A model generated the notes under the pieces. It was not told where the DNA came from. It ran no database searches and worked only from the letters and a program-made list of their open reading frames with translations. A stretch of DNA of 64,000 nt from an uncultured Lachnospiraceae bacterium (GTDB lineage: Bacteria; Bacillota; Clostridia; Lachnospirales; Lachnospiraceae), in contig CANOFW010000012.1 of assembly GCA_947565425.1 (NCBI GenBank), forward strand, positions 1-64,000, given 5' to 3'. The position numbers were made by a program, and so were the translations under genes. This document shows, piece by piece, positions 26,857 to 36,900 of this stretch; position 1 is the stretch's first letter; every line of letters begins with the position of its first letter.

Positions 26857-27154
26857 ATTTGGAGATAAGAAACATTCCAGGCGGGGGAAAATTTCACTGT
26901 TGTTAGCTGTGCTTTCGCTGTTGGCTGGTATCGGTATGATTGCCGTTTCTATCCAGAGTGGCGGCAATGCCAGTCCGTATATTGGATGCGCGGGAGTATT
27001 TACTTTAATGATTTCTATTGTGTCCGTGATTGTAGGGCTTGTGAGCCTTGGGGAAGACAGTTATAAATTATTTCCTGTTCTGGGAAGCATCTGTGCAGGC
27101 TTGGCGCTTGCAGGCTGGGTGGCGGTCTATGTGTTAGGGTTTTATACTTTATAA
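26828..27154 (+). CDS. Small membrane protein, three predicted helices (DUF6142-like)
   Basis: A 108-residue protein starting inside the VanZ-like gene with AAGGAGAA 5-6 bases before the ATG. A very basic N-terminus (MRRKRKNAYKFGDKKHSRRG) leads into three hydrophobic helices (ISLLLAVLSLLAGIGMIAVS; YIGCAGVFTLMISIVSVIVGLVSLG; LFPVLGSICAGLALAGWVAVYVLG), which by the positive-inside rule puts the N-terminus in the cytosol. The shape recalls DUF6142 proteins of Lachnospiraceae; that match is from memory and unverified. Function unknown. Position suggests translation coupled to the VanZ-like protein and a shared transcript with pyrE. Confidence 0.7.
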   Translation: MRRKRKNAYKFGDKKHSRRGKISLLLAVLSLLAGIGMIAVSIQSGGNASPYIGCAGVFTLMISIVSVIVGLVSLGEDSYKLFPVLGSICAGLALAGWVAVYVLGFYTL

Positions 27155-27195
27155 TACGGCATCCGTGGTTATATAAATAGAAGCGAGGTTATGTT

Positions 27196-29268
27196 ATGGG
27201 ATATCGGGAATTTTGGCATTCCTACCGGGAGGAAGTGAAAGAGCGTTTTCCTCTGGTAAAGGAACGTTTGAAGCAGATAGTGACGGAGGAGACAGTGGCA
27301 AGTCGCTGGCGGGAGTATTTTCAGAGTACTGCCGCTTTTTTGGACAGATTGTGTGCACTGGAAGCAGAAATTTATGTGGGAAATTATTTCAAGAAGAGTC
27401 TGGAGCAGTTGCAAGTGGAGAATGATGCACTCTATGAGGACATTTTACCGAAGAATTATGCGAAGAGTTATGCGAATCCTGCATATGCCGCAGAGCAGTT
27501 GGGAGAAGCGTATGGTAAGCTTTTGGGTATGCTGTATGCGGATTTGCGTGCATTAATTCCCTATGTATTTGAGGGGCGCAAGTATGAACTGACAATCTTT
27601 GGCGAATTGTTTATCGAAATATATAATTGTTTCGAGCAAGAAGAGTGTCCCAAGGAACAGCAAATCCAGCAGATTATTTACTGGTTTTACCATGATTACA
27701 GCGAGATTTTTACAGAAATCAGCGTGCTTGCGCAGAGCAGCCCTGAGCTGGATTTCTATGTGCGCATGATTATGGACAGCGATTTAGAGGATTTGCGCTA
27801 TTTGTATCGGTATGGCGCTTATATTTCGCCAAATGAAATCAAGATAGCAGAGTTTTTAAACGGTATGCCAAAGCAGGAAATTCAGGCCATGGCGGACACT
27901 TATACCGAAGGATATCGCATTGGCTTTGAAGTTACCGGCAAGGATTTATCGAAGAAGAAATTTGTGGATTTGCGTTATCCCATAGGGTTTGAGCGCATGA
28001 TGCGCGCGGCGGTAAGTAATTTTCAGGAAATGGGTCTTGCGCCTGTGGTTTCAAGAATTGCCGAGACATCTTTTTCAGGAAGAGGCGTTGGAAGCCCTGC
28101 CGTGACAGGTACTTCCCCTAATCGTCAATATGAATACGACCATAAATTCGACCGAGCGGTCTATTTGGATAAGGCATTTGTAGAACGGCGGCTTGAGGGA
28201 TTGCGCACAGCGTATGAGGGAAGAGGAGAAACAGCCGCACTCTATGCTGGCCCGGCAGTTGTGGAGACGTTTGGTGAGGAAGGCTTTGCGCCTGCCGCTT
28301 GTTCTTCGGCCTGTCGGTTTGATGACAAACAACAGAAGCTAAACGTCTATTTGTCCAGCCAGTCCACGCAGATTACCAACCAATATATCAGAGGGGAGGA
28401 GCGCAGTTTTACGATTATCGCGTATCCAATCCCGGAAATTGGAGATAAATTTGAAGAAATATTTGCCAGGACAGTGGAGGTCAATACGCTCAACTATAAG
28501 CTATATCAAAAGATGCAGCAGAAAATCATAGACGTTCTGGATGAGGGGGCGTTTGTCCAGGTGACCGGTAAGGGCGCGAACACAACAGATTTAACGATAG
28601 CATTACACGCTTTGGAGAATCCGCAGGAGCAGACGAACTTTGAAAACTGTGTGGCGGACGTCAATATTCCGGTGGGCGAGGTCTTTACCTCTCCTGTGCT
28701 CAAGGGGACCAACGGGCATCTTCATGTGACGCAGGTGTATTTGAACGGCATGAAATATCTTGATTTGGAACTGGATTTTGCGGATGGTATGATTGTGCAA
28801 TATTCTTGCCGCAATTTTGCCACGGAGGAGGAAAACCGCGCGTTTCTCAAAGAGAACCTGTTAAAACATCATCATACGCTTCCGTTGGGGGAATTTGCCA
28901 TCGGCACCAACACTATAGCTTATAAGATGGGCAGAGACTATCAGATCCAAGATAAATTGCCAATTCTTATTGCAGAAAAAACAGGTCCGCATTTTGCTGT
29001 GGGCGATACCTGCTATAGTTGGGCGGAAGATACCGCGGTTTACAACCCGGACGGTAAGGAGATCGTGGCGAGGGATAATGAGGTGTCTGCGCTCAGAAAA
29101 GAAGATCCTCAAAAGGCTTACTACAATTGTCATACGGACATCACAATTCCTTATGATGAGCTGGACCGGATTACCGTCATCCGGCGAGATGAAAGCCGGA
29201 TAGATGTCATCCGGGATGGTAAATTTGTCGTACCGGGGACGGAACCTTTGAATGAACCCTTATGTTAG
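27196..29268 (+). CDS. Large M29-type aminopeptidase
   Basis: A 690-residue cytosolic protein. The C-terminal 350 residues resemble M29 (AmpS/PepS-type) metallo-aminopeptidases: VTGKGANTTDLTIALHALENP, NVNIPVGEVFTSP-like segment with a metal-binding Glu, the GTNTIAYKMGRD region, EKTGPHFAVGDTCYSWAED with the second Glu and His, and a terminal DRITVIRRDESRIDVIRDGKF. The N-terminal 300 residues are a helical extension not present in the usual 410-residue M29 enzymes. No signal peptide. Expected role is intracellular peptide turnover, removing N-terminal residues with a two-metal site. Start ATG follows AGCGAGG at moderate distance. Its stop lies 8 bases from the stop of the convergent LysM-GH18 gene, with no terminator visible between. 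Confidence 0.78.
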   Translation: MGYREFWHSYREEVKERFPLVKERLKQIVTEETVASRWREYFQSTAAFLDRLCALEAEIYVGNYFKKSLEQLQVENDALYEDILPKNYAKSYANPAYAAEQLGEAYGKLLGMLYADLRALIPYVFEGRKYELTIFGELFIEIYNCFEQEECPKEQQIQQIIYWFYHDYSEIFTEISVLAQSSPELDFYVRMIMDSDLEDLRYLYRYGAYISPNEIKIAEFLNGMPKQEIQAMADTYTEGYRIGFEVTGKDLSKKKFVDLRYPIGFERMMRAAVSNFQEMGLAPVVSRIAETSFSGRGVGSPAVTGTSPNRQYEYDHKFDRAVYLDKAFVERRLEGLRTAYEGRGETAALYAGPAVVETFGEEGFAPAACSSACRFDDKQQKLNVYLSSQSTQITNQYIRGEERSFTIIAYPIPEIGDKFEEIFARTVEVNTLNYKLYQKMQQKIIDVLDEGAFVQVTGKGANTTDLTIALHALENPQEQTNFENCVADVNIPVGEVFTSPVLKGTNGHLHVTQVYLNGMKYLDLELDFADGMIVQYSCRNFATEEENRAFLKENLLKHHHTLPLGEFAIGTNTIAYKMGRDYQIQDKLPILIAEKTGPHFAVGDTCYSWAEDTAVYNPDGKEIVARDNEVSALRKEDPQKAYYNCHTDITIPYDELDRITVIRRDESRIDVIRDGKFVVPGTEPLNEPLC

Positions 29269-29276
29269 CGTTTGTC

Positions 29277-30407
29277 TCAACGAATCGTAAATGTGTCATC
29301 TAACAATAACCAGTTTGCGCGGAAGAGCTGCATAATTTGCCAATAGCTCATACCGCGGAGCTGGTATTCTTTTACCAGATTGAATTTTGCCGTGAGGCTG
29401 CGCACATCTTCAAACCACACTTCATGCGTCTGGTTGTCTTGTACATAGTTGAAATATGGAGATTGCGCCGTCTCGTCAAAGAAGATGGAGGCGCCATGGG
29501 CAACGGCAATTTGTACAGCTTCCACATTGCCGATGGTAACCGCCTTGGAAGAACCTTTGACATACGGAAGCGTCCAGTCATAACCGTAGTTGGGAATGCC
29601 AAGGTGAATTTTTTCCGGTGGGATTTTTGTCAGTGCATATTCGACAACCTGGCGAACTTTGTTGATTGGCGCGACTGCCATGGCTGGACCATAGGTATAT
29701 CCCCACTCGTAGGTCATAAGCAGTACATAATCGGCTGCCTCACCCAACAAGCCATAATCTTTTCCTTCATAGAGAAGCCCGGTCTGTGTGTCGGAAGTCT
29801 TGGGCGCTAGCGCGACAGAGACCGGGAAGCCCAGTGCATTCACGGCGGTGCGCACTTCATGTACAAAATCGGCAAAGGCAAATTTGTCTTCGGGAAGGAT
29901 GTATTCAAAGTCAATGTCTACGCCCGCAAAGCCGCGTTCCTCAATCTGGGCAGTGAGTTCTTTGATAAGTTGTTGTTTTGCCGTTTCGCTGTTTACTACG
30001 CGGGAGATTAAATAATTGCTGAATTGTCCGTCCGGTCCGAACGGCGTCAGCGTAAGAATGGGCGCCACGTCAAATTCCTTTGCCATGGCAATCATAAAGG
30101 TGTCGTCCAATAGCGGGGGAATTAACGCACCTTCGGGTGTAAAACCATAAGAAAAAATAAAGAGATCGGAGAGGAATGGAAGCGTCTGTTCCAGTACCCA
30201 GCGGCTGATGAAAGGATAGGCGTAGCCGCCCACATAAGCGGAATAGCCGTCAGCGCCGGCAGTATCAGATAGAAGAAGTGCCTGCCCAATGGCAAGCGCA
30301 TAAGGGTATACGAGCTGGTTGTCATAGATGATGGATTGTGCGGGAACATTTTGGGAGGCGGCAATTGTATCTACACTGTCACCGGGCTGAACTACATATA
30401 TTCTCAT
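29277..30407 (-). CDS. LysM - GH18 glycosidase, spore cortex-lytic/germination (SleL/YaaH) type
   Basis: A 376-residue protein with one LysM peptidoglycan-binding domain (residues 1-47, YVVQPGDSVDTIAASQNV) and a GH18 barrel (about 55-376). The catalytic motif reads GVDIDFEY, with Asp164, Asp166 and acid Glu168. LLMTYEWGYTYGP and LGIPNYGYDW complete the substrate groove. There is no classical signal peptide, as in Bacillus SleL, YaaH and YdhD, which reach the spore coat from the mother cell and cleave muramic-lactam peptidoglycan during germination. The likeness suggests a spore-forming host but the window has no other sporulation gene. Single minus-strand gene, divergent from the chemoreceptor gene. 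Confidence 0.85.
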   Translation of the reverse strand: MRIYVVQPGDSVDTIAASQNVPAQSIIYDNQLVYPYALAIGQALLLSDTAGADGYSAYVGGYAYPFISRWVLEQTLPFLSDLFIFSYGFTPEGALIPPLLDDTFMIAMAKEFDVAPILTLTPFGPDGQFSNYLISRVVNSETAKQQLIKELTAQIEERGFAGVDIDFEYILPEDKFAFADFVHEVRTAVNALGFPVSVALAPKTSDTQTGLLYEGKDYGLLGEAADYVLLMTYEWGYTYGPAMAVAPINKVRQVVEYALTKIPPEKIHLGIPNYGYDWTLPYVKGSSKAVTIGNVEAVQIAVAHGASIFFDETAQSPYFNYVQDNQTHEVWFEDVRSLTAKFNLVKEYQLRGMSYWQIMQLFRANWLLLDDTFTIR

Positions 30408-30496
30408 AGAAATAGTGGAATCCTTTTTTAATAAAATATGTATAAAGAAAGGAAAGCGTTACAGCTCAGTTATATTTGTGAAAATTTAGACGGCTC

Positions 30497-30526
30497 TTGT
30501 AGATTTTTCATGCAAAACATGATAAA
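30497..30526 (+). promoter_or_regulatory. Weak candidate promoter for the chemoreceptor gene
   Basis: TTGTAG (30497-30502), 18-nt spacer, GATAAA (30521-30526). No convincing flagellar sigma-D (TAAA-GCCGATAA) box was found in the 157-bp gap. Confidence 0.3.
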
Positions 30527-30564
30527 CTAAGCATAATTAGGAATAATCAGGAAAGGGGACATCA

Positions 30565-32652
30565 ATGAAAAGCATCAAGACAAAAATTGTATTGGTAGTT
30601 TTAATGTGTTCGCTGATTTCTACCGTTATCTGCGGCAGCATCAGCATCGTAGAAAGTTCGCGGGCGGCGAAAGAGAATTCTGGAGACAGAATGAAGCTTC
30701 TTTGTGAAAATCAAGGACAGAAGCTTAACGGCATGATGCAGCAAGTCTCACAGTCCGTAGATACTTTGTATGACCTTGCAGTTTCTGAACTTGGAGATTT
30801 TGAGAAGTTTAAGACAGATGCATCCTATGTCGATGAATATTCGCAGCGGATTGCGCCTATGCTTGAGCAGACGGCGGTACATACTCAGGGAGCTATGAGC
30901 GTATATATTCGCTATAATCCGCAGTTTACGGAGCCTACCAGCGGCCTATTTTATACCAGGGATTCCGCTGACAGTGAATTCAAAGAGATAGAGCCGACGG
31001 ACTTTTCTATGTTTGAACCGGATGATTTGGAACATGTGGGCTGGTATTATATACCGGTGGGCAATGGGCAGCCTACCTGGATGGAGCCTTATTTAAATTC
31101 TAATATCAACGTTTATATGATCTCTTATGTTGTACCAATTTTTGTGGATGGGGAATCTGTGGGAATTATTGGCATGGATATTGATTTCAGCGCGTTTACA
31201 AATGTGCTGGAGACATCTGGGATATTTGATACGGGCTATGCGTTTCTTGCCAATGAGCAGGGAAATATTATGCACCACAAGGAGCTGGAGACCGGCAGCA
31301 GTATGGCGGAGGCAGGGTTAGAAGCGATTGCGGCGAGTCTGGCGCTTCCAGATCAGGAAATGGCAATCCAGCAATATACCTGGCAGGGAGTGAAGAAGAG
31401 CATGTGCTATATGTCTCTGGTAAATGGTATGAGATTTATTCTCACGGCGCCCACGTCGGAGTTTGCGGCACAGGCTAAGACCATGCGTATGTTTATTTTA
31501 CTGGGAGCATTGATTGCCATGGCTGTGGCAGTTGTGGTTGGATTTCTCATCAGTATTTCTCTGACGAAGCCGATTCGCCAGATTAACGCAATTGTGGGTG
31601 AGACGGCGAAATTTAACTTCACCCATTATAAATCTAGTGAGAGCCTTTATAAGAAAAAAGACGAGACGGCAAGTATGGCGCATTCACTGCATGATATGCG
31701 GGATAGCCTACGGGGAATGGTTGAGAACATCCGGCAGGCATATATGGAGATGGCGGACAGTATGGACCGTCTTTCGGAAACGACAGAGAAAGTCAACCAT
31801 ATGAGTGCAGATAATTCCGCAACTACACAGGAATTGGCGGCAGCTATGCAGGAGACAGCGGATACCATGGACACGGTTAATAGCACGCTTGCAGAGATTC
31901 GCGGCAGGGCAGAGGAAATCCGCGGCCGTTCCGATGCCGGTAAGAGTAATTCTGTAGAAATTCGCGGCAGGGCGGAGAAGTTGAAAGGAAGCACGAGAAG
32001 CGCCAGTGAACGTACACAGGAAATGTACGCCAGTGTGCAGGAGAAGACGAAACAGGCGATGGAGCAGGCGAAGGCGGTATCTCATATCAACGAGCTGACC
32101 CAGGCAATTTTAGATATATCTTCTCAAACCAATTTGCTTGCCCTCAATGCTTCTATTGAGGCGGCAAGAGCCGGAGAAGCGGGAAGAGGCTTCGCTGTGG
32201 TAGCTGGAGAAATCGGAGCTTTGGCGGATCAGACGTCCGATGCAGTTGGCGATATCAATGGAATTATCGCGGAAGTCAATCAGGCTGTGAGCAACATGAC
32301 CTCATGCTTAGATGAGAGCATGAATTTCCTGGAAGACACCGTGCTCAAAGATTACGGAGACTTTATGGAAGTGGCGGAGCAGTACACGATTGATGCAGCA
32401 GGCGTGGAAGGTAATATGGGAGATATTAACAGCCAGATAGAGACGCTTCTGACGGCTATTGTAAATATTGCAGATGCAGTGGAACATGTGAGCCAAACGA
32501 CGATGGAGGCAGCCGAGGGCATCACTGAAATTGCCGGCAAGACACAGGAAATGGCAGGAGTAGTGGGGACGAACAGCGACCTCATCGAGCATAACCAGAG
32601 CCATATTGATAAATTAAAAGAGATTGTAGCGCGTTTCCGCATGCAGGAGTAA
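30565..32652 (+). CDS. Methyl-accepting chemotaxis protein
   Basis: A 695-residue membrane chemoreceptor. First helix about 7-27, a Cache-type extracytoplasmic ligand domain to about 300 ([33 protein letters not shown] are typical dCache_1 segments), second helix about 306-332, a HAMP-like linker and a long methyl-accepting coiled coil with the signalling tip [20 protein letters not shown] (about 525). The coil contains an [16 protein letters not shown] ... [11 protein letters not shown] local repetition around 450-475. It should signal to CheA/CheW; none of those genes is in the window. The RBS GGAAAGGGG precedes the ATG. A strong shared terminator separates it from convergent pta. Ligand unknown; neighbouring genes give no hint. 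Confidence 0.93.
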   Translation: MKSIKTKIVLVVLMCSLISTVICGSISIVESSRAAKENSGDRMKLLCENQGQKLNGMMQQVSQSVDTLYDLAVSELGDFEKFKTDASYVDEYSQRIAPMLEQTAVHTQGAMSVYIRYNPQFTEPTSGLFYTRDSADSEFKEIEPTDFSMFEPDDLEHVGWYYIPVGNGQPTWMEPYLNSNINVYMISYVVPIFVDGESVGIIGMDIDFSAFTNVLETSGIFDTGYAFLANEQGNIMHHKELETGSSMAEAGLEAIAASLALPDQEMAIQQYTWQGVKKSMCYMSLVNGMRFILTAPTSEFAAQAKTMRMFILLGALIAMAVAVVVGFLISISLTKPIRQINAIVGETAKFNFTHYKSSESLYKKKDETASMAHSLHDMRDSLRGMVENIRQAYMEMADSMDRLSETTEKVNHMSADNSATTQELAAAMQETADTMDTVNSTLAEIRGRAEEIRGRSDAGKSNSVEIRGRAEKLKGSTRSASERTQEMYASVQEKTKQAMEQAKAVSHINELTQAILDISSQTNLLALNASIEAARAGEAGRGFAVVAGEIGALADQTSDAVGDINGIIAEVNQAVSNMTSCLDESMNFLEDTVLKDYGDFMEVAEQYTIDAAGVEGNMGDINSQIETLLTAIVNIADAVEHVSQTTMEAAEGITEIAGKTQEMAGVVGTNSDLIEHNQSHIDKLKEIVARFRMQE

Positions 32653-32655
32653 TAT

Positions 32656-32695
32656 AAAAATCACTTTGAGAAACTGGATTCTCAAAGTGATTTTT
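32656..32695. terminator. Bidirectional terminator between the chemoreceptor gene and pta
   Basis: Perfect 17-bp stem (AAAAATCACTTTGAGAA at 32656-32672 with 32679-32695), 6-nt loop, A-run on one side and T-run on the other, so it can end both convergent transcripts. Confidence 0.92.
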
Positions 32696-32720
32696 ATATT
32701 AGACCATAATTGTCTGTAAA

Positions 32721-33731
32721 TTATTCTAGTTCTTCGTCGACGAGTGCGGCAGTAATAATTGCCATGGAATACACCTCGTCGGCGTTACAACCTCTGGATA
32801 AGTCATTGATGGGAGAATTCAATCCTAAAAGAATCGGCCCATAAGCCTCAAAATTACCCATACGCTGTGCGATCTTGTAACCGATATTTCCGGCGTTGAT
32901 GTCCGGGAAAATAAATACGTTGGCATGTCCGGCAACCGGATCGTCGGGACACTTTGTACGCGCAACACGTGGGGAAACGGCAGCGTCAAACTGCATTTCA
33001 CCGGAAATGGGGAGATTGGGATTCAGCGCTTTTGCCTTGAGTGCAGCATTGTGCATTTTGTCCACATCTTCACCAGCGCCGGAACCAAGCGTAGAATAGC
33101 TGAGGAATGCAACCTTGGGATCAATGCCGAATAATTGTCCGCATTTGGCAGCTTCAATTGCAATCTCTGCAAGTTCGTCTTCGTTCGGCTTGATATTGAT
33201 GGCACAGTCTGCCATTGCAAGTACTTCGTTCTCGCCGGTAGCGGAAGGACGTACGAGAATGAAGCAGGATGATACGATGTTGTGTCCGGGTTTTGCTTTG
33301 ATCAATTGCAGCGCCGGGCGAATGGTGTCTGCTGTGGTATAGGTAGCGCCGCCCAGAAGGGAATCAGCATAGCCCATTTTTACCAGCATTGTGCCAAAAT
33401 AATTGCCCTGAAGCAGTATTTCCCGCGCTCGTTCCGGTTGTAGGTTCTTGCTTTTTCTCAGTTCGCAAAGCATTTCTACCATCTCGTCTATCTTTTCAAA
33501 TTTCGCAGGGTCAATAATCTGCGCTCCGCGGATATTGTAACCGTATTCCTCTGCGGCCTCCTCCACTTCTTCCTGGGTGCCGACCAGCAGCGGTGTCAGG
33601 AAATTAGAAGCCAAAAGCCGGGAAGCTGCTTCTAAGATACGTGGGTCGCTTCCTTCTGTGAAGACAATTTTTTTGGGGCTCTGTTTTAGTTTTTTAATCA
33701 TTGCGCCAAAGCCGTGCATATTCCTGCTCAT
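32721..33731 (-). CDS. pta: Phosphate acetyltransferase
   Basis: Converts acetyl-CoA and phosphate to acetyl phosphate, the first step of the acetate/ATP-yielding branch of fermentation. The 336-residue single-domain form is the usual Firmicute size. Recognisable segments include IVFTEGSDPRILEAA, GGATYTTADTIRPALQLI, the central MADCAINIKPNEDELAEIA, SYSTLGSGAGEDVDKM, and the C-terminal FIFPDINAGNIGYKIAQRMG followed by GPILLGLNSPINDLSRGC. ATG 33731 has GGAGG about 9 bases upstream on this strand. Acetate kinase is not adjacent, unlike the common pta-ackA order. Divergent from the RND transporter gene, with a 262-bp shared upstream region; on this strand TTGAAA and TACATT boxes 16 apart are a weak promoter candidate. 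Confidence 0.95.
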   Translation of the reverse strand: MSRNMHGFGAMIKKLKQSPKKIVFTEGSDPRILEAASRLLASNFLTPLLVGTQEEVEEAAEEYGYNIRGAQIIDPAKFEKIDEMVEMLCELRKSKNLQPERAREILLQGNYFGTMLVKMGYADSLLGGATYTTADTIRPALQLIKAKPGHNIVSSCFILVRPSATGENEVLAMADCAINIKPNEDELAEIAIEAAKCGQLFGIDPKVAFLSYSTLGSGAGEDVDKMHNAALKAKALNPNLPISGEMQFDAAVSPRVARTKCPDDPVAGHANVFIFPDINAGNIGYKIAQRMGNFEAYGPILLGLNSPINDLSRGCNADEVYSMAIITAALVDEELE

Positions 33732-33910
33732 ATTATAAATCCTCCTTAAAAATATCTGATGTGATCAGTTATTAATTATTTTTGGTAATTCTCTAAATAT
33801 AATGTACCACTTTTGGGAGATTTTTCAACTGATTTTTGCCGTTCCTTGCCGCATTTTTACAATTTTGAGGCTTGATAAGCGCGGTTTATTAAAATTTTAT
33901 ACTTTCTTTC

Positions 33911-33939
33911 TTGTTTTTTATAGGAAATCTTTTTATAAT
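33911..33939 (+). promoter_or_regulatory. Sigma-A promoter for the RND transporter gene
   Basis: TTGTTT (33911-33916), 17-nt spacer, consensus TATAAT (33934-33939), 54 bp before the ATG. Ribosome site AGGAGGAAAAC. Confidence 0.7.
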
Positions 33940-33993
33940 GAAGTCTGAAAACTTATTCGTCAACGAAAGTGAAAATGCACAGGAGGAAAACAA

Positions 33994-36900
33994 ATGCTGT
34001 CAAAATTCAGTGTTAAAAAGCCTTACACCGTAATTGTGGGTATCATACTGGTAGTTATTTTGGGTGTGGTTTCTCTGACTAAGATGAGCACCGATCTTCT
34101 GCCCAGCATGAATCTGCCATATGCAATCGTGGTTACTTCTTATGCGGGGGCGAGTCCGGAACAGGTGGAGAGTGCGGTGACGCAGCCGATTGAGGCGGCC
34201 ATGGCAAGTACCTCTAATATTAAGAATATCAGTTCAACCTCGTCAAATAATATGTCTATGGTCGTGCTGGAATTTGAGCAGACCGCCAATATGGATTCGG
34301 TGACCGTGGAGATGCGCGAGAGCCTCGATCAGATTAGCGGCTACTGGCCCGAGGCGGTAGGCAACCCAATTATCATGAAGTTGAATCCAGATATGTTGCC
34401 GATTATGATCGCTGCGGTGGAAGCAGAGGATATGGACAATCTGGAAATCAGCGATTATACGGAGAAAGACTTGATTCCTGAGATTGAGAGCGTGGAAGGC
34501 GTTGCCTCTGTGACGGGTACGGGGTTGATTAAGGAATCCGTACAGGTGACACTCAGCCAGAAGAAGATTGACGAAATCAATGATAAGGTCAAAGAGTCCT
34601 TGGATGCGAAGTTTGCCGATGCCGAGAGTGAAATGTCGGATGCCGAGGAGGAAATCAGCAGCGGCAAAGATGAATTGAGCAGCGGTCAGAGTTCGATGGC
34701 AAATCAAATCAGCGATGCTCAGAATCAGTTGAACGATAAGAAAATTGAGCTATTTCAGACGGAGACGGATTTAAATAATAAACTAGCAGAATTAAAGGAG
34801 ACAAAGAGTCAGACAGAAGCGGGAATTGCCTCGCTGACAGAGTTGCAGTCTCAGGTGCAGCAGCTTGTGGAGTCTAAGGCGAAATTGACAGAAGCCATTG
34901 AGAAGATAAAGGCGCTGATGAATAATCCCATTCCATCAGATCCTTCCCAAATGGATCCTTCTCAGATGGACCCCTCTCAAATGGATCCTTCCCAGTTAGC
35001 GCAGATGCAGGAGCAGCTTGAACAAGCGAAAGCGCAGCTTACGCAGCTAGAATCACAACTTGCGCAGGTGGAAGCAGGGCTTGCCGAGATCAAATCACAG
35101 CTTGCTGCGCAGGAAGGAAGTACGCTCAAAGCAGACGCTTCGGATAAAAAATTGATTTCTTACATAGCACAGTCGATTACGAAAGCGGAGCAGGGATTGG
35201 TGCAGATCAATGGCGGTATTGCGGCCATTGAGTCGGGACTTGCGAGCGTGGCGGAAGGCAAGACGACCATTAATTCTACACTTGCTACGTTAAACCAGAG
35301 TCAGATTGCAGGTTCAGTGGAGATGGGCAGCGCGTCAGCGCAGCTTGCCAGTGGTGAGGAAAAATTACAGCAGGCAAAGGACGAATTTGAAAATACGAAG
35401 CAGGAAGCTTATGATGCTTCCGATTTGAATAAGATACTTACCATGGAGACATTGAAGAATATCTTGACAGCGCAGAACTTTTCTATGCCGGCGGGGTATA
35501 TTACGGATGCAGGTGAGAGCTACATGGTGCGCGTCGGAGACGCCATAGACAGCGTCGACGCTTTGAAGGATATGGTATTGATGGATCTTGGCATGGATGG
35601 CGTGGAAACCATTCATTTATCTGATGTAGCGGACATTGTAGTGAATGATAATGCCAAGGAATCTTATGCGCGTTTGAATGGCAGGCCCGGCGTGATGCTC
35701 TCCATAGAGAAACAGACTGGATATTCCACCGGAGATGTGACAAAGCGTGTTTATAAGAAATTTGAAAGTCTCAAGAAAAATGACGAGAATTTACAGGTAT
35801 CAGTCATGATGGATCAGGGAATTTATATAGATATGATTGTAGATTCTGTGCTCAACAATATGATTGTCGGCGCAATCCTTGCCATCATAATCCTCCTAAT
35901 TTTTCTTAAAGATATTAAGCCCACCCTGGTTATTGCATGTTCTATTCCGGTCTCCGTTATTTTTGCCGTAGTGCTCATGTATTTTAGCGGTGTTACCTTG
36001 AATATGATTTCTTTGTCTGGGCTTGCTCTGGGAATTGGTATGCTGGTGGATAACTCCATTGTTGTGATTGAAAATGTTTATCGTATGCGCGGCGAGGGGT
36101 TGTCGGCAAGGAAAGCGGCGGTAGAGGGCGCAAAACAGGTGGGTGGTGCGATTACGGCCTCTACGCTGACGACTGTTTGTGTATTTGCACCGATTGTATT
36201 CGTTGAGGGTATTACGCGCCAGCTCTTCGTAGATATGGGGCTGACGATTGCTTACACGCTGCTTGCGAGCCTTCTGATTGCATTGACGTTCGTGCCAATG
36301 ATGGGGGCAAGAATGCTGCGTAAGACAAAGGACATCCGCCATCCCTGGTTTGATAAGGTACAGGAAGTATATGGTGTGGTTCTCAGTAAACTGTTGCGAG
36401 TTAAGCTGTTGGTTTTGTTGGTGATGGTGGCGCTTCTTGTAGCGAGCGTGTGGGCCTCTCTCTCGAAAGGAACGGAATTTATGCCGGATATGGAGAGTAC
36501 GCAGATGACGGTTACCGTTACGCCGCCGGAGGATGCAGATTTTGAAGAAGCCTGTGAATTGGCTGATGAAGTTACAGAGCAGGTTATGAGTATTTCTGAT
36601 GTCGAATCGGTAGGCGCCATGGCTGGCGGAAGCGGAATGGCTTCCGGGCTGATGGGTGGCAGTAATGGAAATGATATAACGCTTTATATTCTTGTGAAAG
36701 AGGATAAAGAGCTTACGAATGATGAGATTGCTGAGGAGATTAAGGATTTGACAAAGGACTTGGAGGCGGAGATTAGCGTAAGCACTTCCGAGATGGACAT
36801 GGGCGCCATGGCTGGTGAAGGATTGACCGTGCAGATTCGGGGACGTGATTTGGATAAATTACAGACGATGGCGGAAGATATTACAGAGATTGTTGAACGA